Of a stretch of 64,000 bases of DNA, positions 43,301 through 52,009 are shown piece after piece (position 1 is the first letter of the stretch; each line of letters begins with the position of its first letter). The DNA is taken from NCBI GenBank assembly GCA_019694875.1, contig JAIBBC010000002.1, forward strand, positions 124,001 through 188,000. Reading direction: 5' to 3'. The stretch comes from Cyclobacteriaceae bacterium (GTDB lineage Bacteria; Bacteroidota; Bacteroidia; Cytophagales; Cyclobacteriaceae). The notes beneath the pieces are model-generated. The model was not told where the DNA came from. It did not search any database and saw nothing but the letters and a program-made list of their open reading frames with translations. Both the position numbers and the translations under genes were made by a program.

Positions 43301-44508
43301 TTCAGCGAAAGCACCGCGTTGTTGCTCAGGCCCTTGGCTGTATTCAACACCTTCGTTGACTGGTTGGTACGGATGATATTCAAACCCCCACCGCGGGTTC
43401 CGGTATACAGTGTTCCGTCAACATCTTCATAAACTGAGCGAACGATGCTATTGGAGAGGCCGCCCTTTTCGGTTGAACCGGAAGGCACGGAGTAAAATGG
43501 TTTAGGCAGGGTCAGGAATTTGAAAATTCCATCGCCATCGGTCCCTACCCAGAAAATGTCCTGTTTGGTTTCGGTAATCGCCAGAATTTTACGGTGTGCT
43601 TTTGAGAGCAGCGGAAAACGTGATGCCTGGTTCGAGGAAACAAACTGACCGTGTTCCAGCGTTAGTTTGAAAATGTCGCCCAGATCGGTGCCGATCCACA
43701 GTGCGGAGTTATCGCGGTTAACCGACAATGACGAAACGGGGAACGCTGAAAGGTGAAGCAACTGCGGAAGTTGTTCAATATCCGCCAGCGAATAGAGCAT
43801 GACACTTCCGTCATCGAAACTCAACGCCAGGTAGTACTTTCCCTGAATCGTAAAAAAATGATGTAGCCGCAGTTGCGCAGCGGGAATAAGCTGCTTGCTG
43901 AACACAACTTTATTATTTAGTAAACAAATCAACCGGGCATCGCTACCCAGCAGGTACATCAGTCCGTTTGCACTTCCGATGCCGGAAACTGCTTTCAGCC
44001 AATCGGCCGGGACGTCTTTTATTTCTACGGGCAGGAATGAGTCGCTGGCAGCATCGTATCGGTTAATACCCTGGCCAATCACGCTTACCCATAACGATGA
44101 GTCGGGCCCGAGACAGGCGCGCATGCTGTTTTCCAGCACAGGAATGTTTGAAAGATCGGAGAGGTAGCTTTTGAACGAGTCGGTGTCCCGGTTATACCGG
44201 TTGATTCCTTTGTGTGTAACGATCCAGAGATTACCGGCTTTATCTTCCAGCATATTTCGCACAATGTTGTTACTGATCGTGCCTGTACCGAAGGCTTCCG
44301 GCTTGTAAACTTTTATCGTGCTGCCATCATACCGGTTAAGGCCATCCCAGCTGCCGAACCAGGTATAATCATACTGGTCCATATATATAGAGGTGATGGC
44401 GCTGTTCGAAAGACCATCTTTTTTGCCGATATGCTGGTACGGCAAGGGGTTGAGCGTGTCCGAAACGGGCAAAGACAGGAAAACAGATAGTAGAAGCGCA
44501 GTACTCAT
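40390..44508 (-). CDS. Hybrid two-component sensor/regulator (HTCS) of the glycan locus
   Basis: Protein of 1372 residues from ATG 44508. Order: signal, periplasmic Reg_prop repeats forming two beta-propellers (about 25-690; blocks such as DGLSNSAI and ILWFGTRGSGVY), a Y_Y_Y beta-sandwich (about 725-775), a membrane helix (about 795-820), HisKA with HEFRTPLTL (about 855), HATPase with NLISNAIKYN, a receiver with ISDILMPGMDG (about 1120-1235) and a C-terminal AraC-type HTH (about 1275-1370). It senses an oligosaccharide in the periplasm and activates transcription directly. It is divergent from GH130, so the 44.7-59.3 kb genes are its likely targets. Confidence 0.95.
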   Translation of the reverse strand: MSTALLLSVFLSLPVSDTLNPLPYQHIGKKDGLSNSAITSIYMDQYDYTWFGSWDGLNRYDGSTIKVYKPEAFGTGTISNNIVRNMLEDKAGNLWIVTHKGINRYNRDTDSFKSYLSDLSNIPVLENSMRACLGPDSSLWVSVIGQGINRYDAASDSFLPVEIKDVPADWLKAVSGIGSANGLMYLLGSDARLICLLNNKVVFSKQLIPAAQLRLHHFFTIQGKYYLALSFDDGSVMLYSLADIEQLPQLLHLSAFPVSSLSVNRDNSALWIGTDLGDIFKLTLEHGQFVSSNQASRFPLLSKAHRKILAITETKQDIFWVGTDGDGIFKFLTLPKPFYSVPSGSTEKGGLSNSIVRSVYEDVDGTLYTGTRGGGLNIIRTNQSTKVLNTAKGLSNNAVLSLNKDKSGNLWIGVDGEGIDMLEAKTGKIFHFPRDFENATDLKFNFVYSICLDAYGTLWLGTSGNGVINLKVSKSKSGRYRLDHYKQITHSSEESSSINSNVVYSVVEETPNILWFGTRGSGVYRYNSLSGKIEEHFYTGSDKQRLSNDDVLSLFISDKEELWVGTSGGVNKISLQTKPYAISHYTQREGLPNNTIHAILQDANNMLWLSTNNGLVMLDPAKAAFKNFDTNDGLQNNEFTDGASFRSRLSEKLFFGGINGLDIIYPAKLDTISNFPRLTISEFQVHNVIITPRDSSQILKKHIDLAKEISLNYDQNFISFHFTTLNYWNKQRTEYAYFLENFDKAWNYIGQQSVVNLTNIPPGKYTLHINYTNENGTWNTTPKKIAIVVHPPFWKTNLAYAIYFLLLIGLQIGIVLIIRQRARTKRAAAINQFKMQQMKELNDYKLQFFTNVAHEFRTPLTLIFGPVTALIKKASNAWDRYQLKTIYGNSLRLQKLIEELIQFRKIESGKEKPQVTQVELVGFTQDIVETFIQHAVDHDVNLEFLPEPESLQAWIDPKKLEKILINLISNAIKYNVKGGHVDIILRESNQHAVFIIKDTGLGIAESDRNKIFESFYQNTTQHQEQQSFAMSTGIGLSLTKSLVELHRGEIRLESTPGKGSTFTITLPISHEAYVMFEQEKNYTLPVTNLEEKVQQEFGYINRAPEPVATGAEAIPDPERYSLLIVDDHDQILVLLQSILADKYKIFTARNGEEALTLLEDEKIDLVISDILMPGMDGLTLCRRIKDNIQTSHVPVILLTAKAEIEDRIEGLQMGADSYIPKPFHPDHLFIRIEKLIKNREQIRKRFENFAEVELGQMSTGISEKDDEFFVRITQCIERHLSESEFSADTIADEVGMSKASLYKKVKATVGLTPHGLIKQYRLRKAADLLKNSNMSVSEVIYETGFNSRSYFYKSFNEMFHCHPKDFGGAKAG

Positions 44509-44746
44509 AGCCACATTCCGCTCAAGGTAACTCTTACAAACCTATGCATTAAGAAAGAAGCAAACCCGGGAAAGTTGTCCTGCGGGTACTCCTTTTGTCC
44601 ACTGGATTCTCTTTTCCCTGAAAAAACGGAACCGGGAGAACTAAATAAACAAAATAGCGGACGGCAAAAGTGCCCGGATGGCCAAAATTGCAATCGATTT
44701 CGGGAAATATCTTCTGAAAACGATCAACGAACTGACAATCAGCCAG

Positions 44747-45793
44747 ATGGACATAGCAAAACGATTCAAAAACAACCCGATACTTCGACCTGCTGATCTT
44801 AAACCCAGCATGCCGGGGATGAAAATCGAGTGTTTGCTGAATCCGGGCGTGTTTTCCTATCAAAATAAGACCTGGTTATTGTTACGAGTGGCTGAAATGC
44901 CCGAGCAGCAGGAGGGCAAGATCAGCTTTCCTATATATAATGAGTCGGGCAGGATCGAAATCCTCACGTTTGATAAATCAGACCCTGCGCTGGATTTTAC
45001 GGATCCACGGGTGATCAATTATAAGGGAAAGGACTATTTAACCACCCTGTCGCACCTCCGGCTGGTTTGCAGTGATGGTGGCGAGAAGTTCTATGAACCC
45101 GAGGGTTACGCACCCATCTTCGGAAGCGACAAGCATGAAGCATACGGAATCGAGGATTGCCGGGTGATCAACATTGACGGCACCTACAACCTTACCTACA
45201 CACAAGTTTCTTCATACGGTGTGGGTGTTGGTCTGATCCAAACCAAAGACTGGAAGAACCTCGATCGTAAGGGGATGATCTTTTCACCTCACAATAAAGA
45301 CTGCGCGATCTTCGAAGAAAAGATCAACGGAAAATATTATGCGCTGCACCGGCCGAGTAGTCCGCAGCTGGGTGGTAACTACATCTGGATTGCCGAATCA
45401 CCTGATCTGTTGCATTGGGGAAATCATAAATGCATTGCGACTTCGCGCAAAGGCATGTGGGACAGTGCGCGCGTAGGTGCGGGTGCTGCACCGATTAAAA
45501 CTCCACATGGCTGGCTTGAAATCTACCATGGCGCCAACGAAAAGCATCGCTATTGTTTGGGTGCATTGCTGCTAGATTTGAATGATCCGTCAAAAGTGTT
45601 GGCCCGCAGTGAAGAACCTTTTGTTGAGCCGACTGCACAATATGAACTGACCGGATTTTTTGGAAACGTGGTTTTCACGAACGGTCACATTGTTGAAGGC
45701 GACACGGTTCGCATGTATTATGGCGCAAGCGATGAAGTGATTTGCATGGCCGAGTTATCGATTAAAGAAATATTATCAACCCTAAACCGCTGA
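44747..45793 (+). CDS. Glycoside hydrolase family 130 (mannoside phosphorylase/hydrolase)
   Basis: Protein of 348 residues from ATG 44747; a longer frame from 44678 adds 23 non-typical residues. It is a five-bladed beta-propeller enzyme of GH130 type, with LLNPGVFSYQNKTWLLLRV near the N-terminus, the catalytic-site GIEDCRV (family usually GxEDPR, so Cys replaces Pro), and YHGANEKHRYCLGALLLD. GH130 members act on beta-mannosides, by phosphorolysis or hydrolysis, and no signal peptide is seen, which favours a cytoplasmic enzyme on imported disaccharides. Linkage and mode are undetermined. It starts the operon, 2 bp before the MFS gene. Confidence 0.88.
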   Translation: MDIAKRFKNNPILRPADLKPSMPGMKIECLLNPGVFSYQNKTWLLLRVAEMPEQQEGKISFPIYNESGRIEILTFDKSDPALDFTDPRVINYKGKDYLTTLSHLRLVCSDGGEKFYEPEGYAPIFGSDKHEAYGIEDCRVINIDGTYNLTYTQVSSYGVGVGLIQTKDWKNLDRKGMIFSPHNKDCAIFEEKINGKYYALHRPSSPQLGGNYIWIAESPDLLHWGNHKCIATSRKGMWDSARVGAGAAPIKTPHGWLEIYHGANEKHRYCLGALLLDLNDPSKVLARSEEPFVEPTAQYELTGFFGNVVFTNGHIVEGDTVRMYYGASDEVICMAELSIKEILSTLNR

Positions 45794-45795
45794 GT

Positions 45796-47121
45796 ATGAT
45801 CCGCGATACATCCACAGACGTTGCAGAGAATTTTGAAGGATCGGCCAGCGGTACAGTAGCGCCAAAGCCTTCGTTCTGGAAAAAGCCTTTCAGCGAGTTT
45901 AATTATTTCATGACCATGCCGCGCGACATGCGCGTGCTGCTCATGACCAACCTGATTTACGCGTTCGTACTTCCGGTAATTGAAATTTTCGTGGGTGCGT
46001 ACATCATGCGCAGCTCAAACGATCCGAAGATTGTGGTGATCTATCAGCTTACTGTATATACGGGTATTCCGCTCACGTTTTTAATCAATGGTTATTTGTT
46101 AAGCCGTGTAAAAACTTCACACCTCTACAGTTTCGGAATGTTGCTGAGCGGTTTGTCGATGCTGGTGATGATGACGCTCGATACGCTTTCGGCTACGGGT
46201 GTTGGCGTGGCCGGTATCCTGATGGGCTGTTCGTTCGGATTTTTTTGGGCGAACCGCGATTACCTCGCGCTGGCCACAACCAACGATTCGAACAGGAATT
46301 ACTACTACGGCCTGGAAACCTTTTTCTATACGATGACGGCCATTCTTGTTCCGTTTGCCATCGGGGCATTTTTAGGTGCAGCAAGTGACGGGGCGTGGTT
46401 TGGCGGCAATTTTCAAACAGCTTACCAGATTGTAACAATTGTAGTGTTTGTTCTCACAATCCTCTCAAGCATCGTTATTCACCGCGGTCATTTTGTGAAA
46501 CCCGCACAGAAAGCATTTTTGTTTTTCCGGTTTCACTCACTTTGGCGCAAAATGCTTGTGTTGGCAGGTCTGAAAGGTCTTGCACAAGGTTATCTGGTTA
46601 CAGCACCTGCAATTCTTATTCTAACATTGGTTGGAAACGAAGGCTCTTTGGGTATGGTGCAGGCAGTAAGCGGTGTGATAACGGCCTTTATGCTTTACCT
46701 GTTGGGACGCTTTACATTGCCAAAACATCGCATTGCGATATTAACGGCAGGGTTAATTATCTTCTTAATCGGAACACTTACCAACGGCATTCTCTTTTCC
46801 GCCATTGGCGTAATTGTTTTTGTGTTGTGCAAGGTATTATTCCAGCCTTTGCATGATATAGCGTACTTTCCCATCCAAATGCGGGTGATCGATGTGGTGT
46901 CTAAAATTGAAAACAGGAATGAGTTTGCCTATATCTTCAATCACGAGTTTGGCCTTTACATAGGCCGTTTTATCGGACTTGGTCTTTTTATTGTCCTGGC
47001 AACGTACGTCTCCGAAACCTTTGCACTGAAGTATTCTTTGATTGTGATCGCGGTGTTGCAGATCGCATCCATTCCCTTGGCTAAACACATTGTTAACGAA
47101 GCGAATAAGTTGAGTAAATGA
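45796..47121 (+). CDS. MFS transporter, probably oligosaccharide importer
   Basis: Protein of 441 residues with about twelve membrane helices in two halves (first helix about 35-58, last about 405-430). The opening EFNYFMTMPRDMRVLLMTNLIYAFVLPVIEIFVGAY resembles transporters linked to sugar utilisation loci. It lies between GH130 (2 bp before) and the unrecognised lipoprotein (4-bp overlap), so it most likely carries the short mannosides that GH130 cleaves. Direct substrate residues cannot be named. Confidence 0.88.
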   Translation: MIRDTSTDVAENFEGSASGTVAPKPSFWKKPFSEFNYFMTMPRDMRVLLMTNLIYAFVLPVIEIFVGAYIMRSSNDPKIVVIYQLTVYTGIPLTFLINGYLLSRVKTSHLYSFGMLLSGLSMLVMMTLDTLSATGVGVAGILMGCSFGFFWANRDYLALATTNDSNRNYYYGLETFFYTMTAILVPFAIGAFLGAASDGAWFGGNFQTAYQIVTIVVFVLTILSSIVIHRGHFVKPAQKAFLFFRFHSLWRKMLVLAGLKGLAQGYLVTAPAILILTLVGNEGSLGMVQAVSGVITAFMLYLLGRFTLPKHRIAILTAGLIIFLIGTLTNGILFSAIGVIVFVLCKVLFQPLHDIAYFPIQMRVIDVVSKIENRNEFAYIFNHEFGLYIGRFIGLGLFIVLATYVSETFALKYSLIVIAVLQIASIPLAKHIVNEANKLSK

Positions 47122-48920
47122 TAACACGTAAGGTATATAACGTCATGATGAGTCGAGACAAATCCCATGGCACAAGGGGATGCTTGCGTCATTCTTCTTT
47201 CAGCATGACTGTCCTGATGCTGGTCTTGACGCTGGCTGGCTGCAAGCCTGAACCCGTTCAGATTGAACAGCTTTCCATCGACCGGGTAAAACTCATGCCC
47301 GATCAGCCTTCGCCTTACAAAATGCTCGACTGGAAGGAAAAAGCATTGAACTATGATCAGTACGTATTCAATAGAAACCTCAAAGGAGAATTTCTGCCAT
47401 TCCTCTGGCTCGACAGTACCAAACGCAATTTTAATCAAACAACATTCGGGTTATTCACCGTGGTGGGTGACGTGCGCCAGGGAGCAAAAGGCAACAAAGA
47501 ATTTCACGAAGCGCTTAACGCGATGGGTGCGATTATGGGAGCCGGCCTTGTGGGCATCGATAAAACCAATCAGGACGGAATGAACTATGTGAAGATGATC
47601 CAGAACTATTTCAATCGGGAAAACGGCTGGAACATCATGATGAACAACACGCATCCTTCTGTTGCACTGATGGGTGGAGGCTACGGCCGCGACTGGTGGT
47701 ATGATGTGGTGCCGAACATGCTTTTCTATGCAATCTGTGATTTGTATCCGGGTGTACCGCGTGCCGACAGCTTGCAACGAATAATTGCCGATCAATTCTA
47801 CAAAGCGGATTCAGCGCTGAATGGAAACTACGATTACTCATATTTTGATTACAGTAAGATGCAGGGATTTGTTAACCAGATTCCGAAGCAACAGGATGCG
47901 GCTGCCGGCCATGCCTTTGTGCTGTTAAGTGCGTACGAAAAATTTGGCGATGAAAAATATCTGGAAGGTGCCAGGTCTGCGATGGATGCATTCGCAAGTC
48001 AGAAGGAAAGTCGCTTTTATGAATTAATGATGCCGTTCGGTGCATTGGTAGGAGCGAAGCTGAATGCAGATCACGGAACACACTACGACATACAGAAATT
48101 TTTGAACTGGACGTTCGATGGCTGCAAAGCGGCTGATGGTCGCACGGGTTGGGGTGTTATTGCAGAGCGCTGGGGTGATTACGACATGTACGGTTTGCAA
48201 GGCAGCATTACCGATGGCGGAGGCTACGCATTTTTGATGAACTCTTTCGATCTGGCCTGGCCGCTTGTGCCCATGGTTAAATACGACAGCCGGTATGCCG
48301 TTACAATCGGCAAATGGATGTTAAATGTTTCGAATGCAGCCAGATTCTTTTATCCGTACGAAATGGACGATCAGCACCAGTGGCTTCCGGAGAAGAAGGA
48401 AATTACACGCAACGTGATCGCGTATGAAGGCATTCGCAAGGCGGACGATTATGGCAAACCAGCATTGAAAGGAATCACACCGGTTTCGTTAGGAGACGGT
48501 CCGAAATGGGTTAAAGGTCAGCCTGAAGAGAGCATGTACAGTTTGTACAGCTCTTCGCAGGTTGGAATTTTTGGCTCGATCATCAAAAAGACAAATGTTG
48601 AGAAAATTCTTCAGCTCGACTGCAACGTAACTGATTTCTACGGCAAAAATGAGTTCCCGACCTATCTCTACTACAATCCATACGATGAAGACAAAGAGGT
48701 AAGCTTTACCGGAAATGAAGGATCATTTGATCTGTACGATGCGTTGACGCAAACAGTTTTGAAGGAAGGTGCTGTATCGGGCGATATGTTCACCATTCCT
48801 GCAAAAGGCGCAAGACTTATTGTGGTTCTTCCACAGGGAAGCAAAATCGAAAAACAAAAAAATCAGGTGTCGACCGGAGGGAAAGTTATTATCTGGCTTC
48901 CGGATTCAACCAAACATTAA
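47118..48920 (+). CDS. Unrecognised glycan-locus lipoprotein (candidate glycan-active enzyme), paralogue of 54718-57819
   Basis: Protein of 600 residues, predicted lipoprotein (LVLTLAGCKPEP; an internal ATG at 47145 or 47148 could be the true start). It shows no family I know. It shares blocks over its whole mature length with the protein at 54718-57819: MPDxPxPYxMxDWK, GAxLVGxxKxNQ, GRDWWYDVVPN (residue ~191) against GGDWWYDVMPN, FYELMMPFGA against SYELQLPYGA, and NPYxEDK-V. Many W and aromatic positions are conserved, as is the helical pattern of an (alpha/alpha)6-type toroid. Conserved acids that could catalyse are Asp of DWWYD and Glu of YEL. Overlaps MFS by 4 bp. Confidence 0.75.
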   Translation: MITRKVYNVMMSRDKSHGTRGCLRHSSFSMTVLMLVLTLAGCKPEPVQIEQLSIDRVKLMPDQPSPYKMLDWKEKALNYDQYVFNRNLKGEFLPFLWLDSTKRNFNQTTFGLFTVVGDVRQGAKGNKEFHEALNAMGAIMGAGLVGIDKTNQDGMNYVKMIQNYFNRENGWNIMMNNTHPSVALMGGGYGRDWWYDVVPNMLFYAICDLYPGVPRADSLQRIIADQFYKADSALNGNYDYSYFDYSKMQGFVNQIPKQQDAAAGHAFVLLSAYEKFGDEKYLEGARSAMDAFASQKESRFYELMMPFGALVGAKLNADHGTHYDIQKFLNWTFDGCKAADGRTGWGVIAERWGDYDMYGLQGSITDGGGYAFLMNSFDLAWPLVPMVKYDSRYAVTIGKWMLNVSNAARFFYPYEMDDQHQWLPEKKEITRNVIAYEGIRKADDYGKPALKGITPVSLGDGPKWVKGQPEESMYSLYSSSQVGIFGSIIKKTNVEKILQLDCNVTDFYGKNEFPTYLYYNPYDEDKEVSFTGNEGSFDLYDALTQTVLKEGAVSGDMFTIPAKGARLIVVLPQGSKIEKQKNQVSTGGKVIIWLPDSTKH

Positions 48921-48943
48921 CCTAACTCACGAAACCGAATTTT

Positions 48944-51900
48944 ATGAAAAAATACTTTACACTGATTCTGGCAACGTTTGTACTCGCGGGGTATGCGCAG
49001 GCACAGACTACGCTGCGCGGAAAAGTATTGGACGATAAAGGCGAAGCGCTGATTGGTGTCAGTGTTTACCTGAAGGACTCCAATGTCGGGGGGATTACAG
49101 ATGTAGATGGACGCTACACACTTTCAGTTCCTGCGGGTGTTGAAATAAAGACGCTTGTTTTTTCATTCATTGGATACGTTACCCAGGAGGTTGCAGTTGA
49201 AGGTCGCGCGGGAGTTGATGTAACGATGGCTGAAGACACCCAGACGCTGGGTGAAGTTGTTATTACGGGTTACACCAGTGAACAACGCGAGAAGGTAACG
49301 GGCGCTGTTGCTACCGTAAAACCGGAAGCTTTGTTGCGCGTGCCGGTTCCAACGCTCGACCAGGCACTTCAGGGCCGTGCAGCAGGTGTGGTAGTTACCC
49401 AAAATACCGGTGCTCCGGGCGAAGGAGTAAGCATCCGAATCCGTGGAGTTGGTTCAATTAACAGTGGTAATTATCCTTTATATGTTATTGATGGTATCCC
49501 TGCGCTGAATGTTGACGGTATTTCGCTGAGCGATATGGCAAGCGTAACGGTGTTAAAAGATGCAAGTGCTGCCGCGATTTATGGTGCGCGTGCTGCAAAC
49601 GGAGTGGTGATTCTCACAACAAAATCCGGAAAGGGAAAAGCACCACAAATTGAAATCAAAACACAGTTTGGCGTGCAGTCGCCTTCGCGTTTGATCGACA
49701 TGGCCAACACGAAAGAGTATGTAAAAATTTACAACGAAGCTGCTGAAAATGACAACGTAGGAAAGTCCGGCATTTTCCTTCGTCCGCTGATTACCGAAGC
49801 CATGGCTGCAGATTTCTCGAACGTTGATTACATCAAGGAGATTATGCAGGATGCGGTTATTCAATCACACAGCATTACCGCGTCAGGTTCTTCGGGTAAA
49901 ACCAATTACCTCTTGTCAGTAAGTTATTTCGATCAGGAAGGTATTATTAAATCCAGTGCGTACAACAGGTTAACCGGGCGTGCAAATATCGAAACCGAAA
50001 TCAAACCGTGGCTCACAACCGGGATGAACCTGAACATGTCGCGGTCGAATCGCGATTTCATTCCAAGTTCAGGTGACGGAGCGGGTGGTAATGGTGGAAG
50101 TGTGATCCGTTACGCGTTCTTCCGCACACCGGCTATCCCGGTTTATGATGCCAACGGTGACTTTACCGACAAACCTGACCTGTACCGCTTTCTCGGAGAT
50201 GGATACAGTCCGGTAGGTATGCTGGCCTACAACCAGAATCACCGTATCTCCGACCAGCTTTTCGGAAAGTTCTACACACGCATTACGCTAATGCCCGGCC
50301 TGACATGGCTTACAAACTTTGGGTTTGACATTAATCATCAGAATCAAAGAAGATTCGACCGCAATTGGGGAACTGCAAACCGCATCAACAATCCGAACCG
50401 CCTGACGGTGTCAGGAGCAAACGGGAAATCGTTCACGATCAACAGCGTGTTTACGTACGAAAAATCATTCAACAAAAACAACTTCGTGATCACAGCCGGT
50501 GTCGAGTCGATCAAAAATAATCTGTACGCACAGTCGGCTACCGACAATAATTTCCCCGATCAGAAAAAGAGTCTCGTGTATCTCGGCAACGGCCAGGGAA
50601 TTAAAACTTCCAACGAAAGTGAAACCAGCAACTCGCTGCTTTCGGTATTCGGAAAAGTGGGATATGATTATGACGGCCGCTATCTCGCCTCATTAACGTA
50701 TCGCAGAGATGGTTCATCGCGATTCGGCCCTGATAACCGCTGGGGAAATTTTTATGCCGGTTCACTGGGCTGGCAATTGAAGAGTGAATCATTCCTTGAA
50801 AATGTTGACTGGATTGATGGCTTGCTCGTTCGTGCGGCTTACGGAAGTATCGGTAATCAGGAAATTCCTGACTTCCCGTATCTGGAAGGTGTAGGCAATA
50901 ACTACAACTATCCGTTCGGTAACGTTCAAAGCAATGGTTTTGCAATCAATCAGCTTGGTAATACAAAAGTTAAATGGGAATCATCCAACCAGTTCAATGC
51001 CGGATTTGATTTCGAAATCCTTCATGGAGAAATTTATTTAACGTTCGACTATTTCAACAAAGTAACGTCCGACCTGCTCGTGAGTCAGCCGATTCCGCCT
51101 TCAGCGGGTGAAGCAGGTGCTCCGATTGTGAACAACGGAAAAATTCTCAACCGCGGTATTGAAGTCGCTATCAGTCATGTCAAAACAATCAACGACTTCC
51201 ACTATGAGGTCAATGCAAACTTTGCAACTCTTCACAATGAAGTGCTGGCTGTTAACCCCGTTATTCAGGGTGGTGCCGTTGGTTCGGATCGGCTCACGTT
51301 AGTTGAAAAAGGTTATCCGGTTTCTTCTTTCTACCTGTATGAGATGGAGGGCATTTTTCAGGATGCTGCTGACATTTTCACCCATGCTAACCAGGGCAAC
51401 GGCATTCAGCCTGGTGATGTAAAATATAAAGATCAGGATGGTGACGGATTGATCACTGCAAAAGACAGAGTACATGTAGGAAGTCCGATTCCTGATTTTA
51501 CCGCTGCACTTAACATCAACCTGCGCTATAAAAACTGGGACATGTCGATTTTCTTCCAGGGAGCGTATGGTCAGGAGATATTCTCGGTATTGAACCGCGA
51601 TATCGAAGGGTTCTATCGTCCGTTCAATGTTACGCAACGGTACTACGATGAACACTGGACCGGCCCCGGAACCAGCAACTCGCAACCGCGTGCGTCATGG
51701 GATGCATCCGGAAACAACACCAAGTTTTCCACGCGTTTCCTGGAGAACGGTTCGTATACCCGTCTGAAAAATCTTCAGATCGGATATTCATTACCGAATT
51801 CTTTCCTCCAACGCTACGGCTTTTCATCGTGCCGGGTTTACGTATCGGGCGCCAATCTGTTAACCTTTACCAAGTACCAGGGCGGTATGGACCCGGAGAT

Positions 51901-52009
51901 GACGGTGAGCGACAACGCGCTGAACGAAGGCGAACGTTCGGCTGGTATGGATTGGGGTACGTATCCGTCTGCACGCTCCTATAACGTAGGTCTTACGCTA
52001 ACTTTTTAA
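48944..52009 (+). CDS. SusC/RagA-family TonB-dependent outer-membrane receptor
   Basis: Protein of 1021 residues with signal ending AQAQ. The order is a carboxypeptidase-regulatory-like domain (TTLRGKVLDDKGEALIGVSVYLKDS, about 22-105), the TonB box-like TLGEVVITGY, the plug (LQGRAAGVVVTQNTGAPGEGVSIRIRGVGSINSGNYPLYVIDG, about 140-190) and a 22-strand barrel ending in ARSYNVGLTLTF. It imports oligosaccharides with SusD as lid, using TonB energy. It directly follows the unrecognised lipoprotein (23 bp) and shares one base with SusD (TAATG). Confidence 0.97.
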   Translation: MKKYFTLILATFVLAGYAQAQTTLRGKVLDDKGEALIGVSVYLKDSNVGGITDVDGRYTLSVPAGVEIKTLVFSFIGYVTQEVAVEGRAGVDVTMAEDTQTLGEVVITGYTSEQREKVTGAVATVKPEALLRVPVPTLDQALQGRAAGVVVTQNTGAPGEGVSIRIRGVGSINSGNYPLYVIDGIPALNVDGISLSDMASVTVLKDASAAAIYGARAANGVVILTTKSGKGKAPQIEIKTQFGVQSPSRLIDMANTKEYVKIYNEAAENDNVGKSGIFLRPLITEAMAADFSNVDYIKEIMQDAVIQSHSITASGSSGKTNYLLSVSYFDQEGIIKSSAYNRLTGRANIETEIKPWLTTGMNLNMSRSNRDFIPSSGDGAGGNGGSVIRYAFFRTPAIPVYDANGDFTDKPDLYRFLGDGYSPVGMLAYNQNHRISDQLFGKFYTRITLMPGLTWLTNFGFDINHQNQRRFDRNWGTANRINNPNRLTVSGANGKSFTINSVFTYEKSFNKNNFVITAGVESIKNNLYAQSATDNNFPDQKKSLVYLGNGQGIKTSNESETSNSLLSVFGKVGYDYDGRYLASLTYRRDGSSRFGPDNRWGNFYAGSLGWQLKSESFLENVDWIDGLLVRAAYGSIGNQEIPDFPYLEGVGNNYNYPFGNVQSNGFAINQLGNTKVKWESSNQFNAGFDFEILHGEIYLTFDYFNKVTSDLLVSQPIPPSAGEAGAPIVNNGKILNRGIEVAISHVKTINDFHYEVNANFATLHNEVLAVNPVIQGGAVGSDRLTLVEKGYPVSSFYLYEMEGIFQDAADIFTHANQGNGIQPGDVKYKDQDGDGLITAKDRVHVGSPIPDFTAALNINLRYKNWDMSIFFQGAYGQEIFSVLNRDIEGFYRPFNVTQRYYDEHWTGPGTSNSQPRASWDASGNNTKFSTRFLENGSYTRLKNLQIGYSLPNSFLQRYGFSSCRVYVSGANLLTFTKYQGGMDPEMTVSDNALNEGERSAGMDWGTYPSARSYNVGLTLTF

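Noticed and set aside
46395-46856. 153-codon frame inside the MFS gene
   Set aside because: It is an out-of-frame shadow of a well-supported membrane transporter and has composition typical of a shifted frame.
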